Of a DNA stretch of 41,872 nucleotides, positions 8,562 through 17,198 are shown piece by piece (the stretch's first letter is position 1; each line of letters opens with the position of its first letter). The stretch is taken from positions 1 to 41,872 of the forward strand of contig CADAKX010000031.1 of the NCBI GenBank assembly GCA_902788605.1, read 5' to 3'. The translations under genes were made by a program, and so were the position numbers. Origin of the DNA: an uncultured Prevotellaceae bacterium. Its GTDB lineage: Bacteria > Bacteroidota > Bacteroidia > Bacteroidales > Bacteroidaceae. The notes beneath the pieces are model-generated. The model was not told the DNA's origin. It worked only from the letters and a program-made list of their open reading frames with translations, and ran no database searches.

Positions 8562-8574
8562 CGATGTTCCGCTT
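8539..8574 (-). terminator. Terminator of the glnK-amt-porin operon
   Basis: Minus-strand hairpin: AAGCGGAA/TTCCGCTT outer stem (8545-8552 with 8567-8574) plus ATCGT/ACGAT inner stem, a single bulged base, a CAA loop, then a T run (plus-strand A run 8539-8544). Confidence 0.85.
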
Positions 8575-8608
8575 CTGATAAAAGAAAATGCAAATTTTGA
8601 TAAACAAA

Positions 8609-9322
8609 CTATGGAATCAAAGTTAATCCCAAGACAAGATATGCGTTCTGAGTGCGGGGGTTAGCCACAGCCTGTGCGAAGACTGGCAGCGTGAACGAGT
8701 CGGAAATCTTCACCTCCTTCACAGCCTTCAGTGCGAGATTGGTCACGGCGAAACCACTCGTCCAACCATTATAAGAAGTGGTGGCAAAGGGGACGGCGCC
8801 AGCCGTAGCAGTCCAGTCGACAGAAGCAAGTTTAAATGGGACATTCGCCTCAAAGTAACTGCTATAAGCTCGCTTGCCGTCCTTGTTTACGCCATCATTT
8901 CCAGCAAAGTTAGTATACCACTGCAGACTTGCTACGCCAAAGTCATAGCCGATGTTGGCCTCAAACACGTGGTTGGTGCTGTGGGCATCATATTTGATAT
9001 AGCGATCGGGATCGCCACCAGTGGGGTCGTTGGTCCAATAGTCGGTGATACCCAGGTTCAATCCACCGATGGTGTAGGCCAACGTCAGGTCCAGCTCTTT
9101 GTTATCAGCAGGATTCACCAGTCCGTAGCTGCCCCAAGCCGAGAGTGACAGACCTTTATATCCGATGCCGAATGTTGGCTGCACAGCGGCGCTTCCCAGA
9201 TCCTGGCCACGCCAGATGTAACTACTTACAACGTCAGCACTAATCGTTGTTTCTACCTCGTCCTGTGCAAAGGTGGTCATGCTCATGGCCATACCCAATG
9301 CGAATAAAACAATCTTCTTCAT
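8609..9322 (-). CDS. Outer-membrane porin-like protein (TorF/Gcw_chp-like) of the ammonium operon
   Basis: The start is ATG 9322, giving 237 residues; an in-frame TTG at 9331 is less likely. A signal peptide MKKIVLFALGMAMSMTTFAQ is followed by a wholly beta-rich chain of alternating aromatic and small residues (SSYIWRGQDL, LSLSAWGSYGL, LNLGITDYW, VASLQWYTNF) ending in LVLGLTLIP. This is typical of a small outer-membrane barrel. The opening VSSYIWRGQ segment resembles the Gcw_chp/TorF putative porin family, which in other phyla is found beside amt and glnK. It is the last gene of glnK-amt-porin, 43 nt after amt and before a strong terminator. An ammonium or amine entry role is inferred from context, not shown. 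Confidence 0.8.
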   Translation of the reverse strand: MKKIVLFALGMAMSMTTFAQDEVETTISADVVSSYIWRGQDLGSAAVQPTFGIGYKGLSLSAWGSYGLVNPADNKELDLTLAYTIGGLNLGITDYWTNDPTGGDPDRYIKYDAHSTNHVFEANIGYDFGVASLQWYTNFAGNDGVNKDGKRAYSSYFEANVPFKLASVDWTATAGAVPFATTSYNGWTSGFAVTNLALKAVKEVKISDSFTLPVFAQAVANPRTQNAYLVLGLTLIP

Positions 9323-9365
9323 AATTCTCAATTATTAATTGTTAATTATCCATTTTCTATTTTGA

Positions 9366-10622
9366 TTAGTTGTAGCAAGCCTCACCATGCTCATAGATGT
9401 CGAGACCTTCTTCCTCGATGCGCTTGTCAACACGCAGGCCGTGGATAAACTTGATGCCATAGAACAGGGCGAATCCACAAGCAGCAGCCCAAAGGTCAAT
9501 CATCAGAACACCGAAGCACTCAGCACCGAAGAAGCCCCAACCGCCACCATAGAAGGCACCTGTCTCTGTGGCCAGCAAACCGGTCATAATGGTACCCAGG
9601 ATACCGCATACACCGTGTACAGAACTAGCACCAACGGGATCGTCAATATGTAACTTATGGTCGATAAACTCGATGGCGAATACCAATACTGTACCACAAA
9701 CCAGACCGATGATTACAGCGCCCCAAGGCGATACGAGGTCACAACCAGCGGTGATACCCACCAAGCCTGCCAGTACACCGTTCAGCGTCAGAGAGAGTGA
9801 AGGTTTGCCATACTTGAAGAAAGTAACGAACATCGTAGCAACACCACCAGCGGCAGCAGCGAGGTTAGTGGTCAGGAACACATGAGAGATAGCGATACGA
9901 TTGACCTCACCAGAAGCAGCGAGCTGAGAACCAGGGTTGAAGCCAAACCATCCAAGCCAGAGGATGAAGACACCCAGAGCAGCGATTGTCAGGTTATGAC
10001 CAGGGATAGCGCGGCTCTTGCCGTCCTTGCCATACTTACCGATACGGGGACCCAGTGCCAAAGCGCCTATCAGGGCCAGCACACCACCTACAGAGTGAAC
10101 GATGGCAGAACCAGCGAAATCATGGAACACATCGCCAAAGGTGGTCATCATAAAGCTGTCGGCAGCATCGTTGCACAGCCAGCCTCCACCCCAAGTCCAG
10201 TGACCCTCAACAGGATAGATAATCAGTGAGATAACGGCACTATAAATAAGGTACATAGAGAACTTGGTGCGCTCGGCCATAGCACCACTCACGATGGTAG
10301 CGGCAGTGGCACAGAACACGGTCTCGAAAATCAAGAATCCCTCTACAGGCAGGTCGCTCTCATAGAAGCTCAGGTCGCCCCAGTTAGGCATACCGATGAA
10401 GCCGCCCAGCACGTCGCCACCAAACATAAATCCGAATCCAAGGAAGAAGAACAGGAGTGAGCCGAACATAAAGTCGACGAAGTTCTTCATCAAGATGTTT
10501 GCCGTGTTCTTACCACGTGTAAAACCAGCCTCACAGAGTGCAAAACCAGGCTGCATCCAGAAAACCAACATGGCTGCCAATAGCATCCATACAGTATCGA
10601 GTGATAATCCAATTTCGTTCAT
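9366..10622 (-). CDS. amt: Ammonium transporter
   Basis: This 418-residue integral inner-membrane protein has about 11 hydrophobic segments and follows the Amt/MEP/Rh family throughout. Landmarks are FWMQPGFALCEAGFTRGKN near the N-terminus, DFAGSAIVHSVGG (first pore His near residue 175), AIPGHNLTIAALGVFILWLGWFGFN, and DPVGASSVHGVCG (second pore His near residue 335). The twin-His pore and the Asp of the DFAGS recruitment site are present, so transport should be functional. It lies 26 nt downstream of the P-II gene, the usual glnK-amt pairing in which P-II closes the channel when nitrogen is plentiful. Confidence 0.96.
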   Translation of the reverse strand: MNEIGLSLDTVWMLLAAMLVFWMQPGFALCEAGFTRGKNTANILMKNFVDFMFGSLLFFFLGFGFMFGGDVLGGFIGMPNWGDLSFYESDLPVEGFLIFETVFCATAATIVSGAMAERTKFSMYLIYSAVISLIIYPVEGHWTWGGGWLCNDAADSFMMTTFGDVFHDFAGSAIVHSVGGVLALIGALALGPRIGKYGKDGKSRAIPGHNLTIAALGVFILWLGWFGFNPGSQLAASGEVNRIAISHVFLTTNLAAAAGGVATMFVTFFKYGKPSLSLTLNGVLAGLVGITAGCDLVSPWGAVIIGLVCGTVLVFAIEFIDHKLHIDDPVGASSVHGVCGILGTIMTGLLATETGAFYGGGWGFFGAECFGVLMIDLWAAACGFALFYGIKFIHGLRVDKRIEEEGLDIYEHGEACYN

Positions 10623-10648
10623 AATCTTTCTGTTTTTGTTACCCTAAA

Positions 10649-10996
10649 TCATTTCTTGTCTCTCAGTACGATGTCACCCTTCTCGCCTGTGCGAATAGAA
10701 TAGGTCTCCAGCACGTCGCTTACGAAAATGCGTCCATCGCCCACCTCACCTGTGTGTGCCACCTCGAGTAGCACCTTGATGGTGGGATCGAGAAACTGGT
10801 CACGACAAACAATAGTGATGGCTACACGCTCGATGACATCTGTTGAATACATCACGCCACGGTAGATACGTTCCTGTCGGCTCTGTCCGATGCCATGCAC
10901 GTCGTGATACTCAAACCAGTTGATGTCCGACGCAAGCAGGGCTTCCTTGACCTCTTCAAATTTGGTCTTGCGGATAATTGCTTCAATCTTTTTCAT
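10649..10996 (-). CDS. glnK: P-II family nitrogen regulatory protein
   Basis: The 115-residue chain aligns over its full length with GlnB/GlnK. It starts MKKIEAIIRKTKFEEVKEAL, has T-loop segment ERIYRGVMY containing the Tyr that corresponds to the uridylylation site of enteric P-II, and ends with GEVGDGRIFV and the C-loop YSIRTGEKGD. P-II trimers bind ATP/ADP and 2-oxoglutarate and control partners such as the Amt channel. It is first in the operon with amt and a porin-like gene, so its role is probably channel gating. The symbol follows the amt linkage; glnB cannot be excluded from sequence alone. Confidence 0.93.
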   Translation of the reverse strand: MKKIEAIIRKTKFEEVKEALLASDINWFEYHDVHGIGQSRQERIYRGVMYSTDVIERVAITIVCRDQFLDPTIKVLLEVAHTGEVGDGRIFVSDVLETYSIRTGEKGDIVLRDKK

Positions 10997-11054
10997 ACCT
11001 TAATACCTTTAATTAATACTTATTGTCACTGTGACTCTGTTTTTGAATTCGATG

Positions 11055-11085
11055 CAAAATTACGACCTTTTCCTCACATGACAAT
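11055..11085 (-). promoter_or_regulatory. Probable promoter of the glnK operon
   Basis: The minus strand carries a TAATTTTG -7 box (11055-11062) and a poor -33 element (ATTG, 11082-11085) at 19 nt. A leader of about 55 nt precedes glnK. The rest of 11086-11262 is AT-rich, and no gene or further signal was seen there. Confidence 0.45.
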
Positions 11086-11262
11086 ATACCCTCCCCATCT
11101 TTCGTTCTACTTTTTTTAACGATGTGACAGATTGTAAGACAAAACCTTCATTTTGCTTACACATTGTAAAAATCACGCAAAATGTAGATTTTTTATGCTC
11201 CGAAAACGCTTAAAAAACTAACAGTTTTAAAAACAACACCAATTCAAGCACATCATTTCATT

Positions 11263-11336
11263 TTTCGAGTGCACTCCAACAATAGTTAGACCGCACTCCA
11301 AAAAATGTTGGAGTGCGGTCTAACAAACTTTCGAGT
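11263..11336. repeat. Long hairpin flanked by 8-bp direct repeats
   Basis: A perfect 16-bp inverted repeat (GTTAGACCGCACTCCA at 11285-11300, its complement at 11309-11324) encloses an 8-nt loop. The copy of GCACTCCAACA at 11271-11281 partly repeats one arm. The whole is bracketed by the direct repeat TTTCGAGT at 11263-11270 and 11329-11336, the layout expected of a small mobile palindromic element with a target duplication. It lies 3' of the long secreted-lyase gene and could also act as its terminator, although no T run follows. Confidence 0.7.
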
Positions 11337-11352
11337 ATAATCCATCAAATAT

Positions 11353-14300
11353 TTACCTGACCACCATCTTGCGGCCCTCCACAACATAGACGCCGGGCTT
11401 GAGACCACGAACAGAGGTAGCCTGCTGGCGCACCAACTGACCGCGCAGGTCGTAGATATCAACGGGATGAGACTCGCTGATTTCAACAGTGCGCACGCCG
11501 GTGTTGATGCTCTTGACGAAGACAAGACCTTCAGACAAGCGGCTGGCATCCCACTCGATGCCATCGGTACCCTCAACGGTGGGGTTACCTGTCAACGTCT
11601 TGGCATTCCACAAGCGGATGCTATCGCCCACCTGTAGAGTGTGACCAGCATTGAGCTCAATGAGAATGGTGCCGTTGATGGCGTAGGCAGAGTTGTTCAG
11701 GGCCTTGGGTTTGCTCGAGAAGACGAGCACAGCACCCTGAGAGACGGTAAGCTTGCCTGTACCCAACTGAGCATTGGCACCCAACTTCAATTCGCCCTCG
11801 CTAACAGTGGTAGCACCCGTATTGTCGTTGACGCTATTCCAAGTGATGCGGCCATGGCCTACCTTGACGAAGTTGGCGTTCGAGGTCACCTTGACGCTGG
11901 TGGCCCAGTCTTCATCGTTGCCCACCTGCCAGGTGTTGGCACCCACACTGCTGCCATTGCTGAAGGTGCAGCTGCCGCCCAACTTGCCGGAGCCTGTCAC
12001 TTTGCCGATGCGGAACGCCTTGCCGCTATTCTGCACCTCAACAGTGGCGGCGATGTTCATCGTGCCCTTAGGCATACCGGTAGAAGTATCGAGCGTGAAG
12101 CGCAAGCAACTGGGGTCATCGAGGCTTGACGAAGGCTTAAGTGTACCCTCAAACTCGCTGAAGTTGCACTGCACGTGCGTGCGCGTAGCGTAGTAATTGG
12201 TGCCTTTCTCTGTGACGCAGTAGGCATTGAGCGTGCCCTTGCCCGTCACCTTATTACTATAGGTACAGCGGTTGGCCATATACCAGGTGCCCGTCTTACC
12301 CTCGGGCACGTCGATGGCATAGCTGCTCGAGGCGCCCTCGTTGAGCGTACCACCCTGGAACTCAACCGTCTTGGCAGGCGTGCCGATGCCTTGACACTGC
12401 ACCGTGCCGCCAGCGATAACCAAGCGTGTGAGGCTGCTGTTGTTGGCAGTCAGTTTCAGCCAGCCACCACCCTTCTTGGTGAGCATGGTTCCACTGATAG
12501 CCTTGGCCGCAATAAAGTCGGCCTGGTTGTTGATGATACCGCCCTCGTCGCCAGTCATCTGCATGGGCGAACCCTGCTCCACAGCGGCGGTGGTCATCAG
12601 TGTGGCACCGTTGCCAATGGTGAAAAGCGAGGCCTTGGTGGTGACACCACCCAGATTACCCGTGGCCGAATACTGGTTGGCCAGTTTCTTGACCTTGGTA
12701 GTACCGCCAAGGAGGCTGGTGCCACCGGTATAACTGTGTTCGTTGTTGATGGTCAGCGTACCAGTGCCCTCCTTGATAAGAGAGGCCGTACCACTGATGG
12801 CACCAACGCCGCTGAAGGTATAGTTACCCGTGGTGCTGACAAGCACTGAGTTTGGATAGACATCTGTGGTCACGCTGACACCCTTGGTAGTGGCGTCGTC
12901 TGTAAAGGTCACGATATCCTCTGAAACAAAGGTGGTAGGCTCTGCCTCGGTTCCAATGACGAAGTTGGCGGTCTCGCCGACATCCCACTTATTACTCTCA
13001 GCTCCAGTCCAACGGATGGTGCCAGGATCACGCATGCCAACAATCTCGAGAATCAGTTTGCCATCCTCAACCAGCAGCTGGCGCTTCTGAGTAGCCAGTC
13101 CCTCGATGATGAGGTCAGCCACGTCGCCCTCGATATCACCCACCTCGGCGATGACATACTTACCTGAAGCCATCTTGGTCTCGCCCTCAGCCAAGTGGCC
13201 TTTGAGTTCGATAACGGGCATTAGGTAGTCAGGGCCCTGTTGTGTCCAAACTGAGCCAGTCTTACGCTCAATCTTCAACACTTTAGCCTTGACAACGTCG
13301 GCCTGCTTGGTGGCGCTATAGAGGTCAAAAGAGACGCGCGAGCCGAAGCCCAGCGACAGGGTGTCGATGGTAACAATGCCCTGATGGTCGGCATCGCCAG
13401 GACGAATAACCGAGCCATAGTCGGCACGCACACTGAGGAACTGTCCGCCATCGGAGAGAAGCTCTGTATGACGGTTGAGCCACAACAGACTCTGCTTCAT
13501 GGTGCCGTCGAACTTCAGCGTTCCACCCCAGACGTTGGTCTCACCCGTGTGAGTGAAGTCGGTCTTGGGCAAGGCCAGTATACCGTCGCCCTGCTTCACC
13601 AGTCGTCCCGTGCCGCTGATACCTGCGCCGTTCACAGTGCAGGTATAGGTGGTATAGTTAATCTTCGTATTCTGATTTGTACTCTCGCTAGGAGCCGTAC
13701 CCTGCACCCATGTGGGCACATTGAAGGTCAGAACCTCGGGTTGAGCACCGGCAGCGATAGTCACGGTACTGTTATTCGTCTCACAGACGATGACATGCTG
13801 ACCATTGAGGCTGGCACCGATGGTGCCGCCGTCAGAAACCTCAGTGCGACCGGTCATAGTCAATGGGGGCGGTGCGATGGTGATGCCCTCCAGTTCGCCC
13901 AGGAAGTAGCTAGGACGTGGGGGTTGGTTGTAGCCACACATCTGCCACACCATCGCGTTACGATACTGATGGTCGTACCACAAAGAAGGAATGCGCCACT
14001 TGGTGGGCGTGGGTGTGGAATAGATGCGGATATTACCGGCTGCCGTTCTCATGATGATTTCCTCGCGCCAGTCACCCAAGATATCTCCCTGATAACAGGG
14101 TGTACCCTTGGTGTCGTTGTTGGTCTGCGAACCCGTGCATGTGTAGATGGGACTCCATGAGCCATACTTCGCGATGCATCCCTCAGTATTCTTACCATTC
14201 ACGTAGTTGAAGGTCTCCTCGCAGAGATCACCGTCCCAATAGATACGGAAGTTCTGGTTGATGCCTTCCTCCACCAGACTGTTATTGATGGCACCGGTCA

Positions 14301-15717
14301 CCGTACTCAGAGGCTTACCACCTGTAGGAGTGCAGATGCCTCCAGGATAGGTATTAGAGAAGTTACCGGCCATGCAGCGGCCTACGTCGCGGCCAGCCAC
14401 GTAGCGGAAGAACACCTTCGAGGTGGTGGCATCGCGGTAGTTGGTACCGGGGTTATCCTCCATGCAGGCGAACACCTCCTGTCCATGGTGATAGGGATTC
14501 AGGTCACCCACCTGCTCGGCATCGCCGTGTCCGAAGCCCGTAGTCGAAAGTCCCTTGCCGTTATCGTCGATGACCATTGAGCCAAAGACAATCTCGTCGC
14601 GTCCATCCAGGTCAACGTCGGCCACGCAGTAGTTGTGATAGCCCTGTCCTTTCCAAGGGCCGTTGGTATTATTAAACCAGCGCCAACGCTCAGTCAGAGT
14701 GTGGGTGGCAGGATCCACGTCATAGGCAATCATCTTATGACGGGTGTAGATGCCACGGGCGATGAAGATACTAGGTTTGCGTCCGTCAAAATAAGGGGCA
14801 CCGAAGAAGTGCTTTGATGCACGGTGGCCATAGCCGTCACCCCATGCTTTGTTGACGTCACTTTCGCCACTCTCGAGGAGACGGAGGGGATATGGCAGAC
14901 ACTGGTGCACCTGTCCAGTCTGACCATCGAGATAGAGCAGATACTCGCCAGTGGTGATAACAAACCAGTTGGCACCGCCACCAGTGGCGCCACGCACGTT
15001 GGCCGAGGCATTGCCCACGGTATAGGTGGTACCATCTGCCATGTGGATGGTGGTGCCGTCACAGGCACGCATTATCACCTCGGCACGACCGTCTTCATCC
15101 CAGTCATAAGCCACAATGTTCTGCTCGTTGTTCTGGAAGTCACCCATATTGGGGCCGCAGTTAACCCACCATAGGCGGGTACCATCAAGCTTAAGCACCT
15201 CCATGATGCTATACTCCTTGGTATCAACGCCGTTGATTTTGGGGCCATTTTTGGGGAACGACTGGTCAATCTCACTCTGGTTGTCAAACTTCATCAGAAT
15301 CTCCAACTCGCCGTCGCCGTCCACGTCGGCACAGCAGGCGTCGTTGGGAGTCAGCTTACTCTTGATACCCTCGTGCTTCAGCTGGATTTCCTTATAGCTC
15401 GACGACCAGGGCTTGGCGGCAGTGCTCAGCCCTTGTTCGACACCACGCACCACGGCAGCCACCTGATAGGTACTGGTGAGCGATCCGCTGGGGTCGCTAT
15501 AGTTGCTTACCGAGAGGTTCTGAGCCACGGGAGTGCCGTCGCGATACACATTGTAGGTCACGTCATAGTATTCGTCGGCCTGGATGCGCCAGCTGAGATA
15601 GACACCCGTGCCGGCCTTCATGGCCACTAATCCGCGATCCAACTTGTCAGTCATTCGTTGGGCCTGGACGCCAAGTGTCAGCATCGAAGCCACGATGAAA
15701 AGAATCAGTTTTCTCAT
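11353..15717 (-). CDS. Secreted rhamnogalacturonan lyase (PL11-like) with autotransporter-type beta repeats and a sorting-like C-terminus
   Basis: This 1454-residue protein is modular. Residues 1-19 are a signal peptide (MRKLILFIVASMLTLGVQA). About 20-610 match family PL11 rhamnogalacturonan lyase: a fibronectin-like start (GVYLSWRIQADEYYDVTYNVYRDG), then beta-propeller blades with Asp-rich calcium loops such as CCADVDGDGELEILMK and AYDWDEDGRAEVIM, and DILGDWREEIIMR. About 630-1380 hold repeated beta segments of the autotransporter-associated type (GTLTINNEHSYTGGTSLLGG, GATTVSEGELKLG). The last 50 residues (VDIYDLRGQLVR ... LKPGVYVVEGRKMVVR) look like a type IX secretion C-terminal domain. 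It should cut the pectin backbone outside the cell. No SusC/D pair lies beside it, so this is not a full utilisation locus. Confidence 0.9.
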   Translation of the reverse strand: MRKLILFIVASMLTLGVQAQRMTDKLDRGLVAMKAGTGVYLSWRIQADEYYDVTYNVYRDGTPVAQNLSVSNYSDPSGSLTSTYQVAAVVRGVEQGLSTAAKPWSSSYKEIQLKHEGIKSKLTPNDACCADVDGDGELEILMKFDNQSEIDQSFPKNGPKINGVDTKEYSIMEVLKLDGTRLWWVNCGPNMGDFQNNEQNIVAYDWDEDGRAEVIMRACDGTTIHMADGTTYTVGNASANVRGATGGGANWFVITTGEYLLYLDGQTGQVHQCLPYPLRLLESGESDVNKAWGDGYGHRASKHFFGAPYFDGRKPSIFIARGIYTRHKMIAYDVDPATHTLTERWRWFNNTNGPWKGQGYHNYCVADVDLDGRDEIVFGSMVIDDNGKGLSTTGFGHGDAEQVGDLNPYHHGQEVFACMEDNPGTNYRDATTSKVFFRYVAGRDVGRCMAGNFSNTYPGGICTPTGGKPLSTVTGAINNSLVEEGINQNFRIYWDGDLCEETFNYVNGKNTEGCIAKYGSWSPIYTCTGSQTNNDTKGTPCYQGDILGDWREEIIMRTAAGNIRIYSTPTPTKWRIPSLWYDHQYRNAMVWQMCGYNQPPRPSYFLGELEGITIAPPPLTMTGRTEVSDGGTIGASLNGQHVIVCETNNSTVTIAAGAQPEVLTFNVPTWVQGTAPSESTNQNTKINYTTYTCTVNGAGISGTGRLVKQGDGILALPKTDFTHTGETNVWGGTLKFDGTMKQSLLWLNRHTELLSDGGQFLSVRADYGSVIRPGDADHQGIVTIDTLSLGFGSRVSFDLYSATKQADVVKAKVLKIERKTGSVWTQQGPDYLMPVIELKGHLAEGETKMASGKYVIAEVGDIEGDVADLIIEGLATQKRQLLVEDGKLILEIVGMRDPGTIRWTGAESNKWDVGETANFVIGTEAEPTTFVSEDIVTFTDDATTKGVSVTTDVYPNSVLVSTTGNYTFSGVGAISGTASLIKEGTGTLTINNEHSYTGGTSLLGGTTKVKKLANQYSATGNLGGVTTKASLFTIGNGATLMTTAAVEQGSPMQMTGDEGGIINNQADFIAAKAISGTMLTKKGGGWLKLTANNSSLTRLVIAGGTVQCQGIGTPAKTVEFQGGTLNEGASSSYAIDVPEGKTGTWYMANRCTYSNKVTGKGTLNAYCVTEKGTNYYATRTHVQCNFSEFEGTLKPSSSLDDPSCLRFTLDTSTGMPKGTMNIAATVEVQNSGKAFRIGKVTGSGKLGGSCTFSNGSSVGANTWQVGNDEDWATSVKVTSNANFVKVGHGRITWNSVNDNTGATTVSEGELKLGANAQLGTGKLTVSQGAVLVFSSKPKALNNSAYAINGTILIELNAGHTLQVGDSIRLWNAKTLTGNPTVEGTDGIEWDASRLSEGLVFVKSINTGVRTVEISESHPVDIYDLRGQLVRQQATSVRGLKPGVYVVEGRKMVVR

Positions 15718-15750
15718 TTGTTTTATCGATAGTTAGTATAATTCTGCGTG

Positions 15751-15758
15751 CAAAGTTA
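15751..15758 (-). promoter_or_regulatory. Promoter -7 element of the rhamnogalacturonan lyase gene
   Basis: TAACTTTG on the minus strand, 33 nt before the start codon. No clear -33 box is visible. The remaining intergenic DNA to 15929 shows nothing else. Confidence 0.5.
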
Positions 15759-15929
15759 CAAAAAAAGCCGGATTCGCGGCGTTATTGGTTGTTAAAAGTG
15801 TGGCCCTAGTCATAATTCGCAGTTGAAAGGACAAAGATTCGGGTCATTAAGGTAACGCTGCGCACGTATGACAAAAAGTCAGAGAAAAGAAGAAAATACT
15901 TTCGTTTTGAGAATATTTTGCGGAAAAAT

Positions 15930-15960
15930 TTTGCAATTTAATATTAATATTGTACCTTTG
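15930..15960 (+). promoter_or_regulatory. Promoter of asnA
   Basis: TTTG (15930-15933), 19-nt spacer, TACCTTTG (15953-15960), then a leader of about 30 nt to ATG 15995. Confidence 0.78.
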
Positions 15961-15994
15961 CGGCCAAATTTGAAATTTAAGCTATCAAAGAAAT

Positions 15995-17032
15995 ATGAGT
16001 CAAGTTATCGAACCCATAGACTATCAACGCCTGCTCGACATGCGTCAGACCGAGCAGGGCATCAAACTGATTAAGGAGTTTTTTCAACAGAACCTCTCGA
16101 CCGAGCTGCGTCTGCGCCGTGTTACAGCCCCACTGTTTGTGCTTCAGGGACTGGGTATCAACGACGACCTTAATGGCGTGGAGCGTGCCGTCACTTTCCC
16201 CATCAAGGACCTGGGCGACGCACGTGCCGAGGTGGTACACTCGTTGGCCAAATGGAAGCGACTGACCCTAGCAGAATATGAGGTAGAGCCTGGCTATGGC
16301 ATCTATACCGACATGAACGCTATCCGTGCCGACGAGGAGTTGGACAACCTGCACTCACTCTATGTAGACCAGTGGGACTGGGAGGCTGTCATCCGCCGCG
16401 AAGACCGTACGCTGGCCTTCCTCAAGAATATCGTAGAGCGCATCTATGCAGCTATCCGCCGCACAGAATACTTGGTATGTGAGAGTTATCCGCAGATCAA
16501 GCCCTTCCTGCCGGAGCAGATTCACTTCATCCACGCAGAGGAGTTGCTGGAGATGTATCCCGACAAGACGCCTAAGGAGCGCGAGGATGCCATCTGTAAG
16601 AAATACGGTGCCGTCTTCGTGATTGGCATCGGTGGCAAACTGGCTAACGGTGAGAAGCACGACGGACGCGCTCCGGACTATGATGACTGGAGCACCGTGG
16701 CCGAGGACGGACGCAAAGGTCTCAACGGCGATATTCTCATCTGGTATCCCGTACTGGGACGCTCGTTTGAACTCTCGTCAATGGGTATCCGCGTCGACAA
16801 AGAGAGCCTGTTGCGCCAGTTGGAAATTGAGGGTCAGCAACAGCGCGAGAAACTCTATTTCCACCAGCAGTTACTGAACGACCGCCTGCCACTGAGCATC
16901 GGTGGAGGTATTGGTCAGAGCCGCCTGTGCATGGTACTGCTCCACAAGGCGCACATCGGCGAGATTCAGGCCTCTATCTGGCCCGACAACATGCGCGAGG
17001 AATGCAAGAAAATGGGTATGCCCCTGATCTAA
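15995..17032 (+). CDS. asnA: Aspartate-ammonia ligase (asparagine synthetase A)
   Basis: The 345-residue protein follows AsnA along its full length: LRLRRVTAPLFVLQGLGINDDLNGVER, FPIKDLGDARAEVVHSLAKWKR, GIYTDMNAIRADEELDNLHSLYVDQWDWE and the C-terminal LPLSIGGGIGQSRLCMVLL. The fold is related to class II aminoacyl-tRNA synthetases. It makes asparagine from aspartate, ammonia and ATP in the cytoplasm. It is monocistronic, with its own promoter and a terminator 22 nt after the stop. The amt-glnK operon lies about 5 kb away and asnB at the left edge, so the region is rich in ammonia-linked functions, though not one operon. Confidence 0.97.
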   Translation: MSQVIEPIDYQRLLDMRQTEQGIKLIKEFFQQNLSTELRLRRVTAPLFVLQGLGINDDLNGVERAVTFPIKDLGDARAEVVHSLAKWKRLTLAEYEVEPGYGIYTDMNAIRADEELDNLHSLYVDQWDWEAVIRREDRTLAFLKNIVERIYAAIRRTEYLVCESYPQIKPFLPEQIHFIHAEELLEMYPDKTPKEREDAICKKYGAVFVIGIGGKLANGEKHDGRAPDYDDWSTVAEDGRKGLNGDILIWYPVLGRSFELSSMGIRVDKESLLRQLEIEGQQQREKLYFHQQLLNDRLPLSIGGGIGQSRLCMVLLHKAHIGEIQASIWPDNMREECKKMGMPLI

Positions 17033-17053
17033 CAAAAAATTTAAAATAAAAAG

Positions 17054-17086
17054 TCCCGATAACCATTGCGGCTATCGGGATTTTTT
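17054..17086 (+). terminator. Terminator of asnA
   Basis: TCCCGATA (17054-17061) pairs with TATCGGGA (17073-17080), followed directly by T6. Confidence 0.9.
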
Positions 17087-17143
17087 GTACCTTTTGGATA
17101 CTAGTCCCGAAGGAACTCTCACTCGAAAAAATCCAAAATTAAA

Positions 17144-17175
17144 TTTGGTTTTTTGCTCGCTTATTCGTACCTTTG
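17144..17175 (+). promoter_or_regulatory. Promoter of dnaX operon
   Basis: TTTG (17144-17147), 20-nt spacer, TACCTTTG (17168-17175). The stretch AAATTTGGTTTT...CTCGCTTATTCGTACCTTTGCAA is nearly the same as the mfd promoter region at 25472-25508, with the same spacing. Confidence 0.8.
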
Positions 17176-17198
17176 CAAGCAAAACCAAAAACAAGAAA

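Noticed and set aside
10997-11352. Riboswitch or regulatory leader before glnK
   Set aside because: Apart from the -7 box and the DR-flanked hairpin, which lies on the far side near the lyase gene, I saw no conserved fold or motif in this stretch.
16355-16660. Minus-strand frame opposite asnA
   Set aside because: Shadow of a fully conserved plus-strand enzyme.
17085-17198. Longer DnaX start at 17085
   Set aside because: It would translate the promoter (TTTG and TACCTTTG at 17144-17175); ATG 17199 gives the family-standard N-terminus MEYIVSARKYRP.
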